Counted from the first letter of the stretch, positions 21,263-32,103 are shown. The stretch: DNA of 64,000 bases from Erinaceus europaeus (GCF_950295315.1 NC_080170.1:92860054-92924053), one strand, 5' to 3'. A program made the numbers and translations. The notes: a model not told the origin generated them from the sequence alone.

Positions 21263-21665
21263 CTCAAGGAAAACACAAGATACCTTGAGGTTCTAGATGC
21301 TAGCACGATGCTGACCAGACTTCTATGGACAGACAACCCCACCAATGTATTCTGGAGCTCCACTTCCCCAAAGCCTTTCCCCACTAGGGAAAGAGAGACA
21401 GGCTGGGAGTATGGATCAACTTGACAACGCCAATGTTCAGCGGGGCAGCAATTACAAAAGCCGGACCTTCTACCTTCTGCATCCCACAATGACCTTGGGT
21501 CCATACTCCCAGAAGGTTAAAGAATAGGAAAGCTATCAAGGGAGGGGATGGGATATGGAGATTTGGTGGTGGGAACTGTGTGAAGCTGTACCCTACCCCT
21601 CTTATCTTATGGCTTAGTCACTGTTTCCTTTTTATAAATAAAAAATTTTTTTTAATCATAAAAAA
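21263..21665 (+). mobile_element. Family R insertion, 403 bp, with TSD
   Basis: A 14-bp TSD (AATTTACTGTGGCT) at 21249-21262 and 21666-21679 delimits it. It is a 5'-truncated copy with the AATAAAAAATTTTTTTT tail. This is direct proof that family R moves as an RNA-derived element by target-primed integration. Confidence 0.9.
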
Positions 21666-21849
21666 AATTTACTGTGGCTGAATATTGGATAAAGATGAAC
21701 TTAACTAGATTTTGTGTTTTATATTTTGTATTTAATTATGTTTTTTAATTTTATGTTTTAATTCAGTACATTATATAAATATTTTAGTACAAAGGTAAAG
21801 TTGATTCTGAAATTATATGTTTAATGAAAAGTACAATAAATGTCATGGA

Positions 21850-21965
21850 AGATAGCATAGCTGTTATACACCAGACTTTCATGCTTGAGGCTCAGAGGCT
21901 GGGGCCCTAGTTTGGGAGTCCTGACACTCCCAAACAGACATGATTGGCACAGACCTTGAATAATA
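21850..21965 (+). mobile_element. SINE-D-like fragment
   Basis: GAAGATAGCATAGCTGTTATAC, TTTCATGCTTGAGGCTCAG match the first half of SINE-D. The rest is diverged and is followed by (AAT)n at 21960-21975. Confidence 0.5.
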
Positions 21966-21974
21966 ATAATAATC

Positions 21975-22907
21975 CCTCTCTCCATTGTTACCGGTCATCT
22001 CTATCAGGAACAACACAATAGACCCCTTTGTGAGCCCCCATAGGACCTTGCCCACCATGTGGATCAACAACGGTAGAGGAAGATGGGTCCTAAAATTGGG
22101 GCAGCTTGGAACATTCCTACTCATGACCACAGAATGTGAGCTCAGATCTACAAGAATGCAGAGGTCACATAGGCTCCTAAACTGAATATGGGCCCTACTT
22201 TAGATCAAATCAATGGGGTTTACAGTCAACAATATTTATACACCTTTTCTATATTTGGGAGCTACTCTCTTCCCTGATCCAGCTTTCTGGTTCTTTCCCA
22301 GCCATGACATCATCTCCCCAGATAATAACTTAGATCCACCTGCATATCAGATTTCAGGCTCAGAAAAAGAAAAAAAAAAAACAAAAAACAACTAGTGTAG
22401 TCATGGGTCCTTTGGAATATAACTAAAATAGATCTAACTATCTCCAAAATGGAGAACCCCAAATCTTCATCAGCAATATTCCAGCCTTTAGGTTCATGAT
22501 TAGTCAACAATTTTTTCAGCTTTATATGTTAACTCTTTTTCAGCCACCAAGTTCCAGATTCTACCCTGATGGCAACCAGACTTCTCTGAAGGATGACTCT
22601 ACCGTGTCCTGGAGCCCCACTTCACCTGAGCCCCACCCCACTAGGGGAAGAGAGAGACAGGCTGGGTGTATGGGTTGACCTTTCAAAACCTATTTTCAGT
22701 GGGGAAGCAATTAAAGAACCCAGACTTTCCACCTTCTGCACCCCATCATGACCCTGAGTCCATACAACCAGAGGGATAAAGAATAAGAAAGCTATCAGGG
22801 GATGTGATGGGATATGGAGTTCTGGTGGTGGGAATTGTGTGGAGTTGTACCCTCTTATCCTAGGTTTTTGTCAGTGTTTGGCTTTTATAAAAATTAAAAA
22901 AAAAAAA
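21975..22907 (+). mobile_element. Family R copy, about 0.93 kb
   Basis: CCCTCTCTCCATTGTTACC, ACAATAGACCCCTTTGTGAG, GAATATGGGCCC, GCCATGACATCATCTCCCCAG, CCACCAAGTTCCAGATTC, CCACCTTCTGCACCCC, GTGGTGGGAATTGTGTGG and an A-tail of 13 nt. Collinear with 3870-4800 and with the inverted 37575-38518 copy. Confidence 0.85.
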
Positions 22908-22911
22908 AAGA

Positions 22912-23035
22912 ATATAGGTCCTTCCAATGAAGGGGATGGAATGCGGTAGTGGGAATTATATAGAATTGTACCCATCTTATCCCGCAGTCTTGTCAATCAT
23001 TATTAAATTACTGAGAAAATTCTAAAAAATTAAAG
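22912..23035 (+). mobile_element. Family R terminal 3' fragment
   Basis: GGGATGGAATGCGGTAGTGGG, AATTATATAGAATTGTACCC and TCTTGTCAATCATTATTAAATTA repeat the family R 3' terminus immediately after the A tail of the preceding copy. It is either a second strongly truncated insertion or part of an older copy that was split. Confidence 0.7.
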
Positions 23036-23059
23036 AAGAATGCCATGCTATTAATAAGT

Positions 23060-23218
23060 TTAAACTTGCTTTGGTGTGCAATCCTGGTTTAAGGTCAATC
23101 TCCAACATACTAAAGGAAGCTTTGGTGCTAATGGTCTCTCATGCACTCACTCTCTTTGTGTATGCCTTTCGACTTCTTTTTCTGTGTAAAAAGGAAAACA
23201 AAGCAAACAAAAAATTCA
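23060..23218 (+). mobile_element. SINE-E-like 3' fragment
   Basis: CAATCCTGGTTTAAGGTCAATCTCC looks like a decayed B-box region, followed by TCTCTCATGCACTCACTCTC and an A-rich tail. Weak match. Confidence 0.4.
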
Positions 23219-23224
23219 GAAATT

Positions 23225-23475
23225 GTCTTGTTTGTTTTACAACCAGGGTCATCACTGGGGCTTAGTGGCTACAGAGCTCTACCATTCACAGCAAAAGAAC
23301 AGAGGTAGATAGAGAAAGTAGAAGATAAATAGAGACCTACAGCACTGCTCCACTGCTCCACAACTCATGAAGCTTCCTCCTGCCTCTGCGAATGGGAACT
23401 GGGGGCTTGAACTTTTGTCCCTAGGGATAGTAACTAACATGTGTGCTCTACGAAGTAATCCACCACATGCTTAAA
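23225..23475 (-). mobile_element. SINE-C copy, inverted
   Basis: Left edge: ACAACCAGGGTCATCACTGGGGCTTAGTGG (inverted 3' module). Then GTAGATAGAGAAAGTAG, CTACAGCACTGCTCC, GGGGGCTTGAACTTTTGTCC and CATGTGTGCTCTACG. Confidence 0.7.
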
Positions 23476-23836
23476 ACCTGTTTTATACTGTTTTAAACCT
23501 GCTTTTTACAGAGTTAATGAAATATGTTGACATCTACTCAAAATATATAGTTCCTATAGTATTAAATATGGTGAAAGTTGTTGGGAAATTGTGCAGATGT
23601 GGTTGAGTTAGGCAGGACCCACAAACCACCATACTTCCATGTGAGTATTATTATTTACATACTAATTTTCTACCTTGTTTTAAAAATGACTCCTGTGCCA
23701 CCACGTTATCCCTTCAGAGGGTATTGCTAATTCCCCCAGCTAAAACTACAGCAACCACAACTAAGGAAGTTCCCAGAATTCCTTTTTCTTTTCTCCACCC
23801 TCTTCCCTAGCCAATTCCATCCCTCTGTTTTTACCC

Positions 23837-23843
23837 TATAAAA
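23837..23843 (+). promoter_or_regulatory. TATA box of the LTR promoter
   Basis: CCCTATAAAACCC about 160 bp before the AATAAA of the same LTR. This is the core promoter arrangement of a retroviral U3. Whether it is active cannot be seen. Confidence 0.65.
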
Positions 23844-24001
23844 CCCACTGCTGTTCCTGGTTTCGCCCCTTTATCTCTTCTGCCTCCCAACCTGGAGAAG
23901 ACCTGGAGAAGGGCTGGCATGATAGCGGGAGGTGGCCATTTTGCTAGCTCCACATGGCCTAAACCTGCTGTGCCCACACCCAACTCTGGGGCATCCACAT
24001 G

Positions 24002-24007
24002 AATAAA
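24002..24007 (+). promoter_or_regulatory. LTR polyadenylation signal
   Basis: AATAAA near the R/U5 part of the 23579-24073 LTR. Confidence 0.7.
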
Positions 24008-24079
24008 GATTTGTGTTTCCGCTCCGCCAGGAGTTCCTGGTCTCTCTCTCTCTCCCGCAACACAACTCCAACAGAAGGT

Positions 24080-24280
24080 CATGCACAATTAAATGTACCC
24101 TAGCTTCCTTTTATTTCATTTTGTATTATAGACTGTGCTTATTGGAGTTGTTTTTTGTTTTTGTTTTCCACTGGATCATAAGGCAAAAATATTTTTAATA
24201 TTTTAAGAAATATCCATATGAGTTTTCATAGAAGCTGAACCAGTTTATATATCAGCCAACAGTGTACAATCGTTCCTTTT
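24080..24280. other. Unassigned short stretch
   Basis: AT-rich, nothing recognised. Confidence 0.3.
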
Positions 24281-24284
24281 TTCC

Positions 24285-24345
24285 CAATTTATTTTATTGG
24301 GAATATCACGGCTTAACGTACAGTTGTTGACACATGGGTACAATT
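24285..24345 (-). repeat. Interspersed repeat shared with 45733-45805
   Basis: TTTTATTGGGAATATCACGG, then GTTGACACATGGGTACAAT. The second site has ACATTTTATTGGTGGTGG and GTCAACACATGGGTACAAT in the same order. The start with a stretch like an inverted AATAAAA suggests an inverted LINE-type 3' end. The family is not identified. Confidence 0.55.
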
Positions 24346-25360
24346 TCTTATCTTACTGGAGAAGATTTATACTTGAGGTTCATCCACAACAACATTTTGC
24401 TCCCCTCCAACTATTTTTTTTTTTTTTAGTTTGACATGCATTTAAACCCTACATGCTCAATTCACCGAATTTCTGATAAGGAGCATGTTGTCATCCATTC
24501 TAATAATTTCTCTACTTTTCCATCCCCATGTTATTGAAAAAGAACATTATTTTATTTGGTTTCTCTTCTTGGAACTTCCTTTAGCATAGACTGTCTCCCC
24601 TAATCAACGTTTTTAATTATTTACAATGATAAGTGTTCCTAAGTAGGATTAATGTACCAGCACTCAAAGTCAATTCCCTGGCTCCCCAAGGAAATCCTCC
24701 TCCTCGCGCCTTGTACTTAGCTTTTATGGACTTTACAAATGTCTGTAGTTAACCATACTTGGCCCTCTTCAACTTTTTTTTTCTTTTTTTTTTACTGGGC
24801 AATGAGGATATGAGCTTTCCTTAATGTTGTTTCTGAAATGCACTCTCTTCTATTCCCTGATTAACCTTCTGGAAAGGATTCTGAAAAACATTCAATTGAG
24901 GCAGTAATTCCCCAGAAGAAAACAAAACAAAAAAAGTTCTGTACATGAGCTCATCAGCTTTCGATATTGTGTACCATTTTGCATTCTGCATACATTTTCC
25001 AAAATTGACAAAGGACTGTTCAGTGTGACATGTGAAAGTTTTGTCTAAATTGAATTTCACACTTTCTTCATAGAACATTTTTAGAAATGATAAAATCTAA
25101 ATTACCAAATGTGAAAAAACTAATGCATCCCTTCTACTCCCAATGTTCTACTTTTGTCACTTTAAATCAAGACCTGAAAGTTATATTGAATTCCTCCACT
25201 CAAACCAGAACAAAAGTTTAACAGAGTTTTCTTCTTCTTTACTAACCAAGTTCCTTTCTTATATCTTGCTCTTGGCTTCTCCGCCAATCAATCCTGGATC
25301 TAATTCTGTCATATAAGTCTTTTCTCTTGCTACTATATTATACTCATCAATCCTGTACTT
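24346..25360. other. Unassigned AT-rich stretch
   Basis: T-runs at 24416-24427 and 24775-24792 may mark inverted retroposon tails. No gene is visible. The 85-codon minus-strand frame (24821-25078) has no recognisable domain. Confidence 0.35.
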
Positions 25361-25420
25361 CCTAGGCCCCTTTAATTTTTTAATTTTATTTATTTTAATT
25401 TTTTTCCCTAGGCCCCTTTT
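25361..25420. mobile_element. Tail-only retroposition event with TSD
   Basis: CCTAGGCCCCTTT occurs at 25361-25373 and again at 25407-25419, separated by about 33 bp of TTTAATTTTATTTATTTTAATTTTT. The insert equals only the inverted A-rich tail of a SINE or LINE, so it looks like an insertion truncated to little more than its tail. Confidence 0.6.
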
Positions 25421-25584
25421 AAACAATTGGAGAACAAGAAAAATGGACTAGACTATGGTCCCTAAACTTGAGAAGTTTATGCTCAATAACAGGGCCAGCA
25501 AACTTATTCTGAAACTGATATACAGTAAGTGACCCACAGAGTCCTTAAAAATACACTGTTACTGCTGCATGAAAGTTGTATTTA

Positions 25585-25868
25585 GGGGAGTCAGGTGGTA
25601 GTGCAGTGGGTTAAGCACATGTGGCACAAAGGACAAGGACCGGTGAGGATCCCGGTTCAAGCCTCCGGATCTCCACCTGTAGGGGAGTCACTTCACAGGC
25701 AGTGAAGCAGGTCTGCAGGTGTCTCTTTCTCTCCCCCTCTCTGTCTTCCCCTCCTCTCTCCATTTCTTTCTGTCCTGTCCAACAATAATGACATCAATAA
25801 CAACAACAATAAGACAACAAGGGCAACAAAAGGGAAAATAAATAAATATTTAAAAAAGAAGAAGAAAA
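25585..25868 (+). mobile_element. SINE-A, full length
   Basis: TSD GAAAGTTGTATTTA at 25571-25584 and GAAAGTTGTGTTTA at 25869-25882 (one difference). Head GGGGAGTCAGGTGGTAGTGC, B box GGTTCAAGCC, tail AACAACAAGGGCAACAAAAGGG. Confidence 0.93.
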
Positions 25869-25887
25869 GAAAGTTGTGTTTAAGAAA

Positions 25888-26055
25888 ACAAATGGGACAC
25901 AGCAAAATAGCTTCCTTAGATAGTATGCTGCTTTGGCATATGCTCATCTTGGGTTCTAGCCAGGCCCCTACCAAACTGAAGGAAATTTCAGTACTATGGT
26001 TTCTTTCCCTCTCCCTCTGTGCCTCTCTATTTCACTTTTCTTATCTGAAAAAGGA
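25888..26055 (+). mobile_element. SINE-E copy
   Basis: GGGACACAGCAAAATAGCTTCC, TGCTGCTTTGGCATATGC, GGGTTCTAGCCAGGCCCC, GAAATTTCAGTACTATGGT, then TCTCTATTTCACTTTTC and an A-rich end. Confidence 0.6.
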
Positions 26056-26262
26056 AAAAATAAAAATCAGCCTAGAGCAGAGAATCTGTGGAGATGACCA
26101 TAAAACAAACCAAACCAAATTAAACCAAAAAGCACAAATGGAAGTCAGGAGGAAGGTCTACTTAGAAGACAACCAGATGTAGGGCACAGGCCTTACCTTA
26201 TACATGGCACACCCTGGAGTACTGGCTCTATGTGGGAAGGCATAAGAACTGGCTAGCTGAGA

Positions 26263-26286
26263 ATATATATATATATATATATATAT
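26263..26286. repeat. (AT)n microsatellite
   Basis: About twelve AT units. Confidence 0.9.
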
Positions 26287-26851
26287 TAGTTTTAAGACTT
26301 TAAAAAGGGTCTTATAGCACTTTGAGATATTCACCCTGAAATAATGTTTTACTACCAAAAGACTGGATTTAATATTTTCCCTGAGGCATTTTCATTCTTT
26401 CAAAATATTTTTTCAGAAGATACTAGGGAAAAAACAGTTTCATTTTCTTAACTCATAAAAACTTGGTATAAAAAATGTTTCCTATAGATTCTATTTAAAA
26501 AACAGCTATTCATTTTTTAATTTTTCCTAGTACACACATATGCAATTCAAAAGAACATATAGACATGTACACTATGTCAACTATTATAAATTTATGAAAA
26601 TTATTCTATAGCCAAATTTGCTTAAATAAGATCTTTAGGCAACCCAAGTGCTTCACAAATTCCTATTTATTGATAGTGAAAGAAATATATTAGTTTTATA
26701 TTAGTAATGATCAAAATCAGAGTTAATATCTGCATACAAGTCAATTGACATCTGAGTTATTGGGTAATATTAAATTGATTAATTTTTGTAAACAATTTAC
26801 CTAAAAAAGGAAATTTATAAAATTATCAAACACTAAAGGTTAATTATTCAG

Positions 26852-26896
<45 letters not shown>

Positions 26897-26898
26897 AA
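26852..26898. repeat. (CA)n(TA)n compound microsatellite
   Basis: ACACATACACACAC... about seventeen CA units passing into ATATATATATA. Confidence 0.92.
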
Positions 26899-27489
26899 AC
26901 TTGATATATATCACTTATAAAATGCAACTTACATAATCAGTGTGGTACTTTTTTTCTACATGTATATTTTTCATTTTTCACATTGCCACTAAAAAGTTGG
27001 CTCAAAAGTTGCCAGCATTTCTTTCACCATATAACACTTCTTCTCCAGATACCAATAAAAGTTTTTTTCCTGTTCTCTCCAACTTCACTAGCAATCTCCT
27101 GAGACCACTGAAGATTTGATTTTAACAGATTCAGAGCCAACATCACATGTAGGTTTTCTTAAAGCATCATTCTACTTTTAGTATCAAGTTCTATTGCTGC
27201 TAGCAAGTAAAGCATAAGCCCACCCCCAAATTATAGTATAAAGCATAATTTTTGTCAAGTTTATTTCAAAGTAACTGAGAAAACAATCTCTTTTTTTCAT
27301 GTAAATTGACTCAACTGAACTTCTTTGATTCACTGAACTTAGATGAAGCAGACATCTTCTAAGAGAAATAATTATAAGATGTTTCCAGTTGTATGGAATC
27401 AAAAGCAGTACTTTTTTGTGGGGGGTAATTAATTACAGCAGTATGTATGTGCATGGCTCATCCCACCCAACACTTTTCCTTCTACTTCC

Positions 27490-28252
27490 AACAAAGGTGA
27501 GGCCGATCATAACCTAACCAACACAACAATTGCCACCTCAACATGCTTCACTTCAGACTGTGTCCAGAGACTTCACGTGTGGAATGACAACCCTTCAACT
27601 TCATTACTCGGGTGAGACCTTTCCTTTCATAGTATACTCTAATTTCATCTCAGGTGGTTCACTTTCCAACAAAGTCCCAAAACCTAGATATACACCAGTT
27701 TCTGTGAGAGAGAGCATATGTTCACATGTATCCGTAAACTACTACAAATATATATACCTGAAAGCAGAAGTACACTAGAGTTTGCAGTGAGTACCCCCCT
27801 AACACTTCCTCTCCACTATTCCAAGCTTTGGGTCCATGATTGCTCAACAATTTGTTTGGCTTCGTATGTTAACTCTCCTTTCAGTCACCAGGTTCCAGAT
27901 GTCATCAGGATGCCGGCCAGGCTTCCCTAGACTGAAGACCCCACCAATGTGTCCTGGAGCTCCGCTTCCCCAGGGACCCACCCTACTAGGGAAAGAGAAA
28001 GGCAGACTGGGAGTATGGACCGACCAGTCAATGCCCATGTTCAGCGGGGAAGCAATTACAGAAGCCAGACCTTCTACCTTCTGCAACCCACAATGACCCT
28101 GGGTCCATGCTCCCAGAGGGATAGAGAATGGGAAAGCTATCAGGGGAGGGGGTGGGAAATGGAGATTGGGTGGTGGGAATTGTGTGGAATTGTACCCCTC
28201 CTACCCTATAGTTTTGTTAATTAATACTTTCTTAAATAAAAAATTTAAAAAA
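27490..28252 (+). mobile_element. Family R copy with the long 5' region
   Basis: The 27500-27745 part (GTGTCCAGAGACTTCACGTGTGG, CCCAAAACCTAGATATACACC) is the reverse complement of 48750-48960, and the 27740-28252 part matches the shared 3' half. This second sublineage has a 5' region different from that at 1057-2745. The tail is CTTTCTTAAATAAAAAATTTAAAAAAAG. Confidence 0.8.
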
Positions 28253-28259
28253 AGATTAA

Positions 28260-28395
28260 AGAGTGTCTGTTCTTATATCTACATCTTTGATAGCTGGCCT
28301 TGTTTCAAAAGCAGTACAATTACAGACTAGATACCTATCTGGAAAAGTGTTACTTCTTCCATAATCTATTATATATAACATTTAATTAGGCATTT
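28260..28395. other. Unassigned short stretch
   Basis: Nothing recognised. Confidence 0.3.
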
Positions 28396-28545
28396 ATGGT
28401 GAGACAGAGAGACACAACAGTGATTATATGCCAAGCTTGTATACCCAAGATCAGAGATCCCAGGTTCAGTCCCTGTACCATGATAAAATAGTCCTGAGTA
28501 GTGTTCTGGTATCTCTTTCATTACAATAAATAATATTTTTTAAAA
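28396..28545 (+). mobile_element. SINE-D copy
   Basis: GTGAGACAGAGAGACACAACAGTGATTATATGCC, GATCCCAGGTTCAGTCCC, CTGAGTAGTGTTCTGGTATC, then ATAAATAATA. Moderately diverged. Confidence 0.7.
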
Positions 28546-28787
28546 CTTTTATAGATTAAAAATGTATATGTAATTTGTATATATGTATGTCCCTATAGCA
28601 GCATTACAACAAGCTCAAAATGAAGACTCATTTATTGTAACAAGATTTGTTGTTAAATGTGTCTCTATTCCACTGGACTGTTAATTCTCTGAAAGCTTGA
28701 TATATACCTATGTTATTTTGTACGCTTATGTCAGACATATTGACTTATAGAAATTTGATTTCTAAAGACCATTTAAAAAGACTCCCA
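28546..28787. other. Unassigned stretch ending in a reused target site
   Basis: AT-rich. Its last 16 bases (28772-28787) form the first of three copies of the target sequence described with the next two elements. Confidence 0.5.
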
Positions 28788-29304
28788 TAAACTAGGGAAA
28801 ATATATATACCTGAAAGCAAAAGTACACAAGAGCATGCAACACTTCATCTGCACTATTCCAGTCTTTAGGTCCATGAATGTTCAACAATTTGTTTGGCTT
28901 TGTGTGTTAACTCTCTTTTCAGCTACCAGGTTCCGGATGCCAGCAAGATGCTGACCAGACTTCCCTGGACAGACAACCCCATCAATGTGTACTGAAGCTC
29001 CGCTTCCCCAGAGCCCCACCCTACTAGGGAAAGAGACAGGGGAAAGAGAGAGGTAGACTGGGAGTATGGACCGACCAGTCAACACCCATGTTCAGCGGGG
29101 AAGCAATTACAGAAGCCAGACCTTCCACCCTCTGCAACCCACAACAACCCTGGATCCATACTCCCAGAGAGATAGAGAATGGGAAGGCTATCAGGGGAGG
29201 AGATGGGATATGGAGATCGGGTTATGGGAATTGTGTGGAACTGTACCCCTCTTATTCTATGGTTTTGTTAATGTCTCCTTTCTTAAATAAATAAAAAAAA
29301 TTTT
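28788..29304 (+). mobile_element. Family R insertion, 517 bp, with TSD
   Basis: TTTAAAAAGACTCCCA at 28772-28787 and TTTAAAAGACTCCCA at 29305-29319 flank it, differing by one A. The copy starts inside the long sublineage (TAAACTAGGG, CCTGAAAGC) and ends in the AAATAAATAAAAAAAA tail. Confidence 0.88.
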
Positions 29305-29319
29305 TTTAAAAGACTCCCA

Positions 29320-29590
29320 AGGAGTCTGGTGGTAGCACAGCAAGTTAAGCACACGTGGCGCACGCAAAATGGAAGTACTGGGGTAAGGATCCCAGTTGGA
29401 GCCCCCAGCTCCCCACCTGCAGGGGAGTTGCTTCACAAGCAGTGAAGCAGGTCTGCAGGTGTCTATCTTTCTCTCCCTGTCTCTGTCTTCCCCTCCTCTC
29501 TCCATTTCTCTTTGTCCTATCCAACAACAATGACATCAAAAACAACAACAACAATAAAACAAAAAAAAGGGAATAAATAAATAAATTAAA
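29320..29590 (+). mobile_element. SINE-A inserted into the TSD of the preceding element
   Basis: Head AAGGAGTCTGGTGGTAGCAC, body and AATAAATAAATAAATTAAA tail. The flanks are TTAAAAGACTCCCA (29306-29319) and TTAAAAGGCTTCCA (29591-29604). The left flank is also the right TSD of the family R insertion. Confidence 0.88.
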
Positions 29591-29849
29591 TTAAAAGGCT
29601 TCCAAAATGTTTTTTTTTTCAAAAGGCAGAGAAAATATTTCAGGTCCATAAATTACAAGAGTTCAGTCACTCTTAGAAAAATAGCACTCATAACAGGTTA
29701 GATATACAAACATTGAGAAAACATTTTCTGGAAGAATCTGATTTTAATCATTCACTTTTGAACATCTACTCTAAGGTGAAATATTGAATTACAGTTATTA
29801 TGTAGTCTTTTCTTAAAAAGCATGTAAATGGTATTTAGAAATGCTATTC

Positions 29850-29985
29850 AAACAGTAGGGGAGATAGTTCAATTGCTAGATTTTAAGACTAGCATGCTTG
29901 AGGCTCCTGGTTCTATCTATTCCTCACACCTCACATACCATATACCATGTGGTGCTTTGACTTTTCTCTCTCATATAAAATTTCC
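29850..29985 (+). mobile_element. SINE-D-like copy, diverged
   Basis: GGGGAGATAGTTCAATTGC, CATGCTTGAGGCTCCTGGTTC, ACCATGTGGTGCTTTGAC. Shares features of SINE-D and SINE-E. Confidence 0.5.
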
Positions 29986-30018
29986 ACTATCTAATATGAA
30001 GTAAATAAAAGTACTTAA

Positions 30019-30307
30019 GGGAGTCGGGCGGTAGCGCAAGGGGTTAAGCGCAGGTGGCGCAAAGCGAAGGACCGGGTGTAAGGATCCGGGTTCCAGCCCC
30101 CGGCTCCCCACCTGCACGGGAGTCACTTCACAGGCAGTGAAGCAGGTCTGCAGGTGTCTGTTTTTCTCTGCCCCTCTCTGTCTTCCCCTCCTCTCTCCAT
30201 TTCTTTCTGTCCTATCCAAGAAGGACGGCAACAATAACTACAACAAGAAAACAACAAGGGCAACAAAAGGGAATAAATAAATAAAATAATAAAAAAATAA
30301 AATAAAA
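30019..30307 (+). mobile_element. SINE-A, full length, CpG-rich head
   Basis: Perfect 15-bp TSD (AATAAAAGTACTTAA) at 30004-30018 and 30308-30322. The head GGGAGTCGGGCGGTAGCGC keeps several CpGs and is the closest here to an undecayed consensus, so this is probably one of the youngest copies. Confidence 0.95.
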
Positions 30308-30322
30308 TAAAAGTACTTAAAA

Positions 30323-32103
30323 TAAAATTTTATGCAAAGTGTTTGATGCTGAATTCTACAGTCTTAAATTCCGTATGCTAACTCTTTGTACTTTGACATG
30401 AAAAGTGCTTCTTTTCCATAGTAAAGTAGTCACTAAAAAAAAAAATTAAAAAATAAAAAACTTTTACTGGCAGAGAAATTAGCAGACAGACATGGCTCTC
30501 ATCTTTAATGGAAATGTAATCATCAGTCTATCTTTATGAGAGTGCACTGCTATCACTGAATATCCACTTAGGGTGTAAGGGCAAGGATGCAGGCAGCAGT
30601 CCAAAAGCATTAACATCCCCCATGTGTCAATAAGAGGATGAAAAATGCTCATGGCAAGAGACTCTATTTCAGATTTTCTATTATTTGAAAAGTAAAACAA
30701 AAACTTGGTCATTTTATACTAACAGTCCACTGTGGTTCTCTAATTTGCCAATAAAAGACTTTTGCCAATAAAATATTTCACCACAATCCATCCAGTGAGA
30801 AGTCACTATGTATTTGTTGTTTAAAGGGCCTCTGCCCCTTGCTGTAAATGCAAACTAAGACAACAGCCCCTGATAAATCTTCAGAATACTTCTATATTCA
30901 ACCTATAACAATAGCAAAACAACAACAAAAAATAAACACATCCTTCAAAAGCCAATATTTTATCTTTTTATTAAGTTTTCCTGACATTGTTCTCAAACGT
31001 GCCTTGTATGATCACATAACTATTTATGCTTTCTGATTATAAATATAATTATGTTTTTGTGACTTTGTATAATATTTGAACCCAATTTAGAATTCTTTCC
31101 TCTCTGGTTCAGTTGGAAAAGGAGTAATATCCTCCCAGACCAAATACAGGCATCATTTCTATTATGGATAGAAACTTCCCATAAGTGTATTCAAGAAAAT
31201 AACCTCTTTGCCATTTTCTTCTTCAAGTCATGCTTTGGATAAGAATTTCCACAAGTGCAAGCTGAATTTCAAATACTTGTTTTAAAAGTCTGTCTCCATG
31301 AGATTCTCCTTTGCCTGAAATCTTAATTTATACTTAGGTTATTTTGTATTCTGAGAGTCTAGGACAGTGTCAGTCATGTATACATAAGGGAATATAACTT
31401 CTAGAGGTCTTCTTAAAACTTTCAAATATACTTTTTAAAGGTAGAAAAAAGCATTAATTCAAGTCAAATTATAAATTATATGAGTGTAATCTTTCTGACA
31501 AAAGTACTCACTACAGGTTAGATTATATGTACACTGAGATTTTTTTCCCTGAAAGTGTGTCTTAATTCCTTTTTGTTCATTTAAAATTTTTAACATCTAC
31601 TCTGAGTTGAGTAATACCAATTTTGTGTCAAATAAGTTGTTGATCACTTAAGATTTATGAGAGAGAGAGGGAGAAAGAGGGGGGGAGAAAGAAGAGATTA
31701 CTAAATAGTTTAGCAAAAATCTGAACAAAAAACTTTGAAGCAAAGAAAGAAACAACTCTACAGGGCACTGAATAAAACTTTACAGAGGACATGACATTTG
31801 AAAGCAATAATGATTCTTGGGTTCTAATTTATTTAAAGGAGAGAGGGACTGGCAGAGACAATTGCAAGTAGAAAAGGAAAAAAATAGTGAAAAACACAAT
31901 CTACCATTCAACAGCTATTTCTCAAAATTTTATGTATGAAAAAAATATTTTATCAACCTTCCCTGATAATGCTTCCAATGAGATAAGACAACCCTCCAAC
32001 TACAATGGGTGAGTTATGACTGGTTTATCTCAGTATTTTTCTCACCATCAGCAAAAGAATGTGATATGATTCTGACCAATGCAACAAACGGTGACGGTTA
32101 AAG
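30323..32103. other. Unassigned AT-rich stretch, about 1.8 kb
   Basis: No repeat family or gene is recognised. A GAGA/GGGA-rich purine tract lies at 31660-31697. Frames of 60-77 codons carry no recognisable domain. Confidence 0.4.

Larger units (their letters stand above)
23579..24073 (+). mobile_element. Solo LTR of an endogenous retrovirus (495 bp)
   Basis: Begins TGTTGGG and ends CTCCAACA, so it has TG...CA termini and a 6-bp terminal inverted repeat (TGTTGG/CCAACA). Flanks GAAAGT (23573-23578) and GAAGGT (24074-24079) look like a 6-bp TSD with one change. A TATA box (TATAAAA) is at 23837-23843 and a polyadenylation signal (AATAAA) at 24002-24007, in the spacing expected for U3-R-U5. No internal retroviral coding sequence lies beside it, so it is a recombined solo LTR. 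Class is not certain; a 6-bp duplication favours a class II (beta-like) origin. Confidence 0.8.
26056..27489. other. Unassigned AT-rich stretch with two microsatellites
   Basis: Apart from the two simple repeats listed separately, nothing is recognised over about 1.4 kb. Confidence 0.4.
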
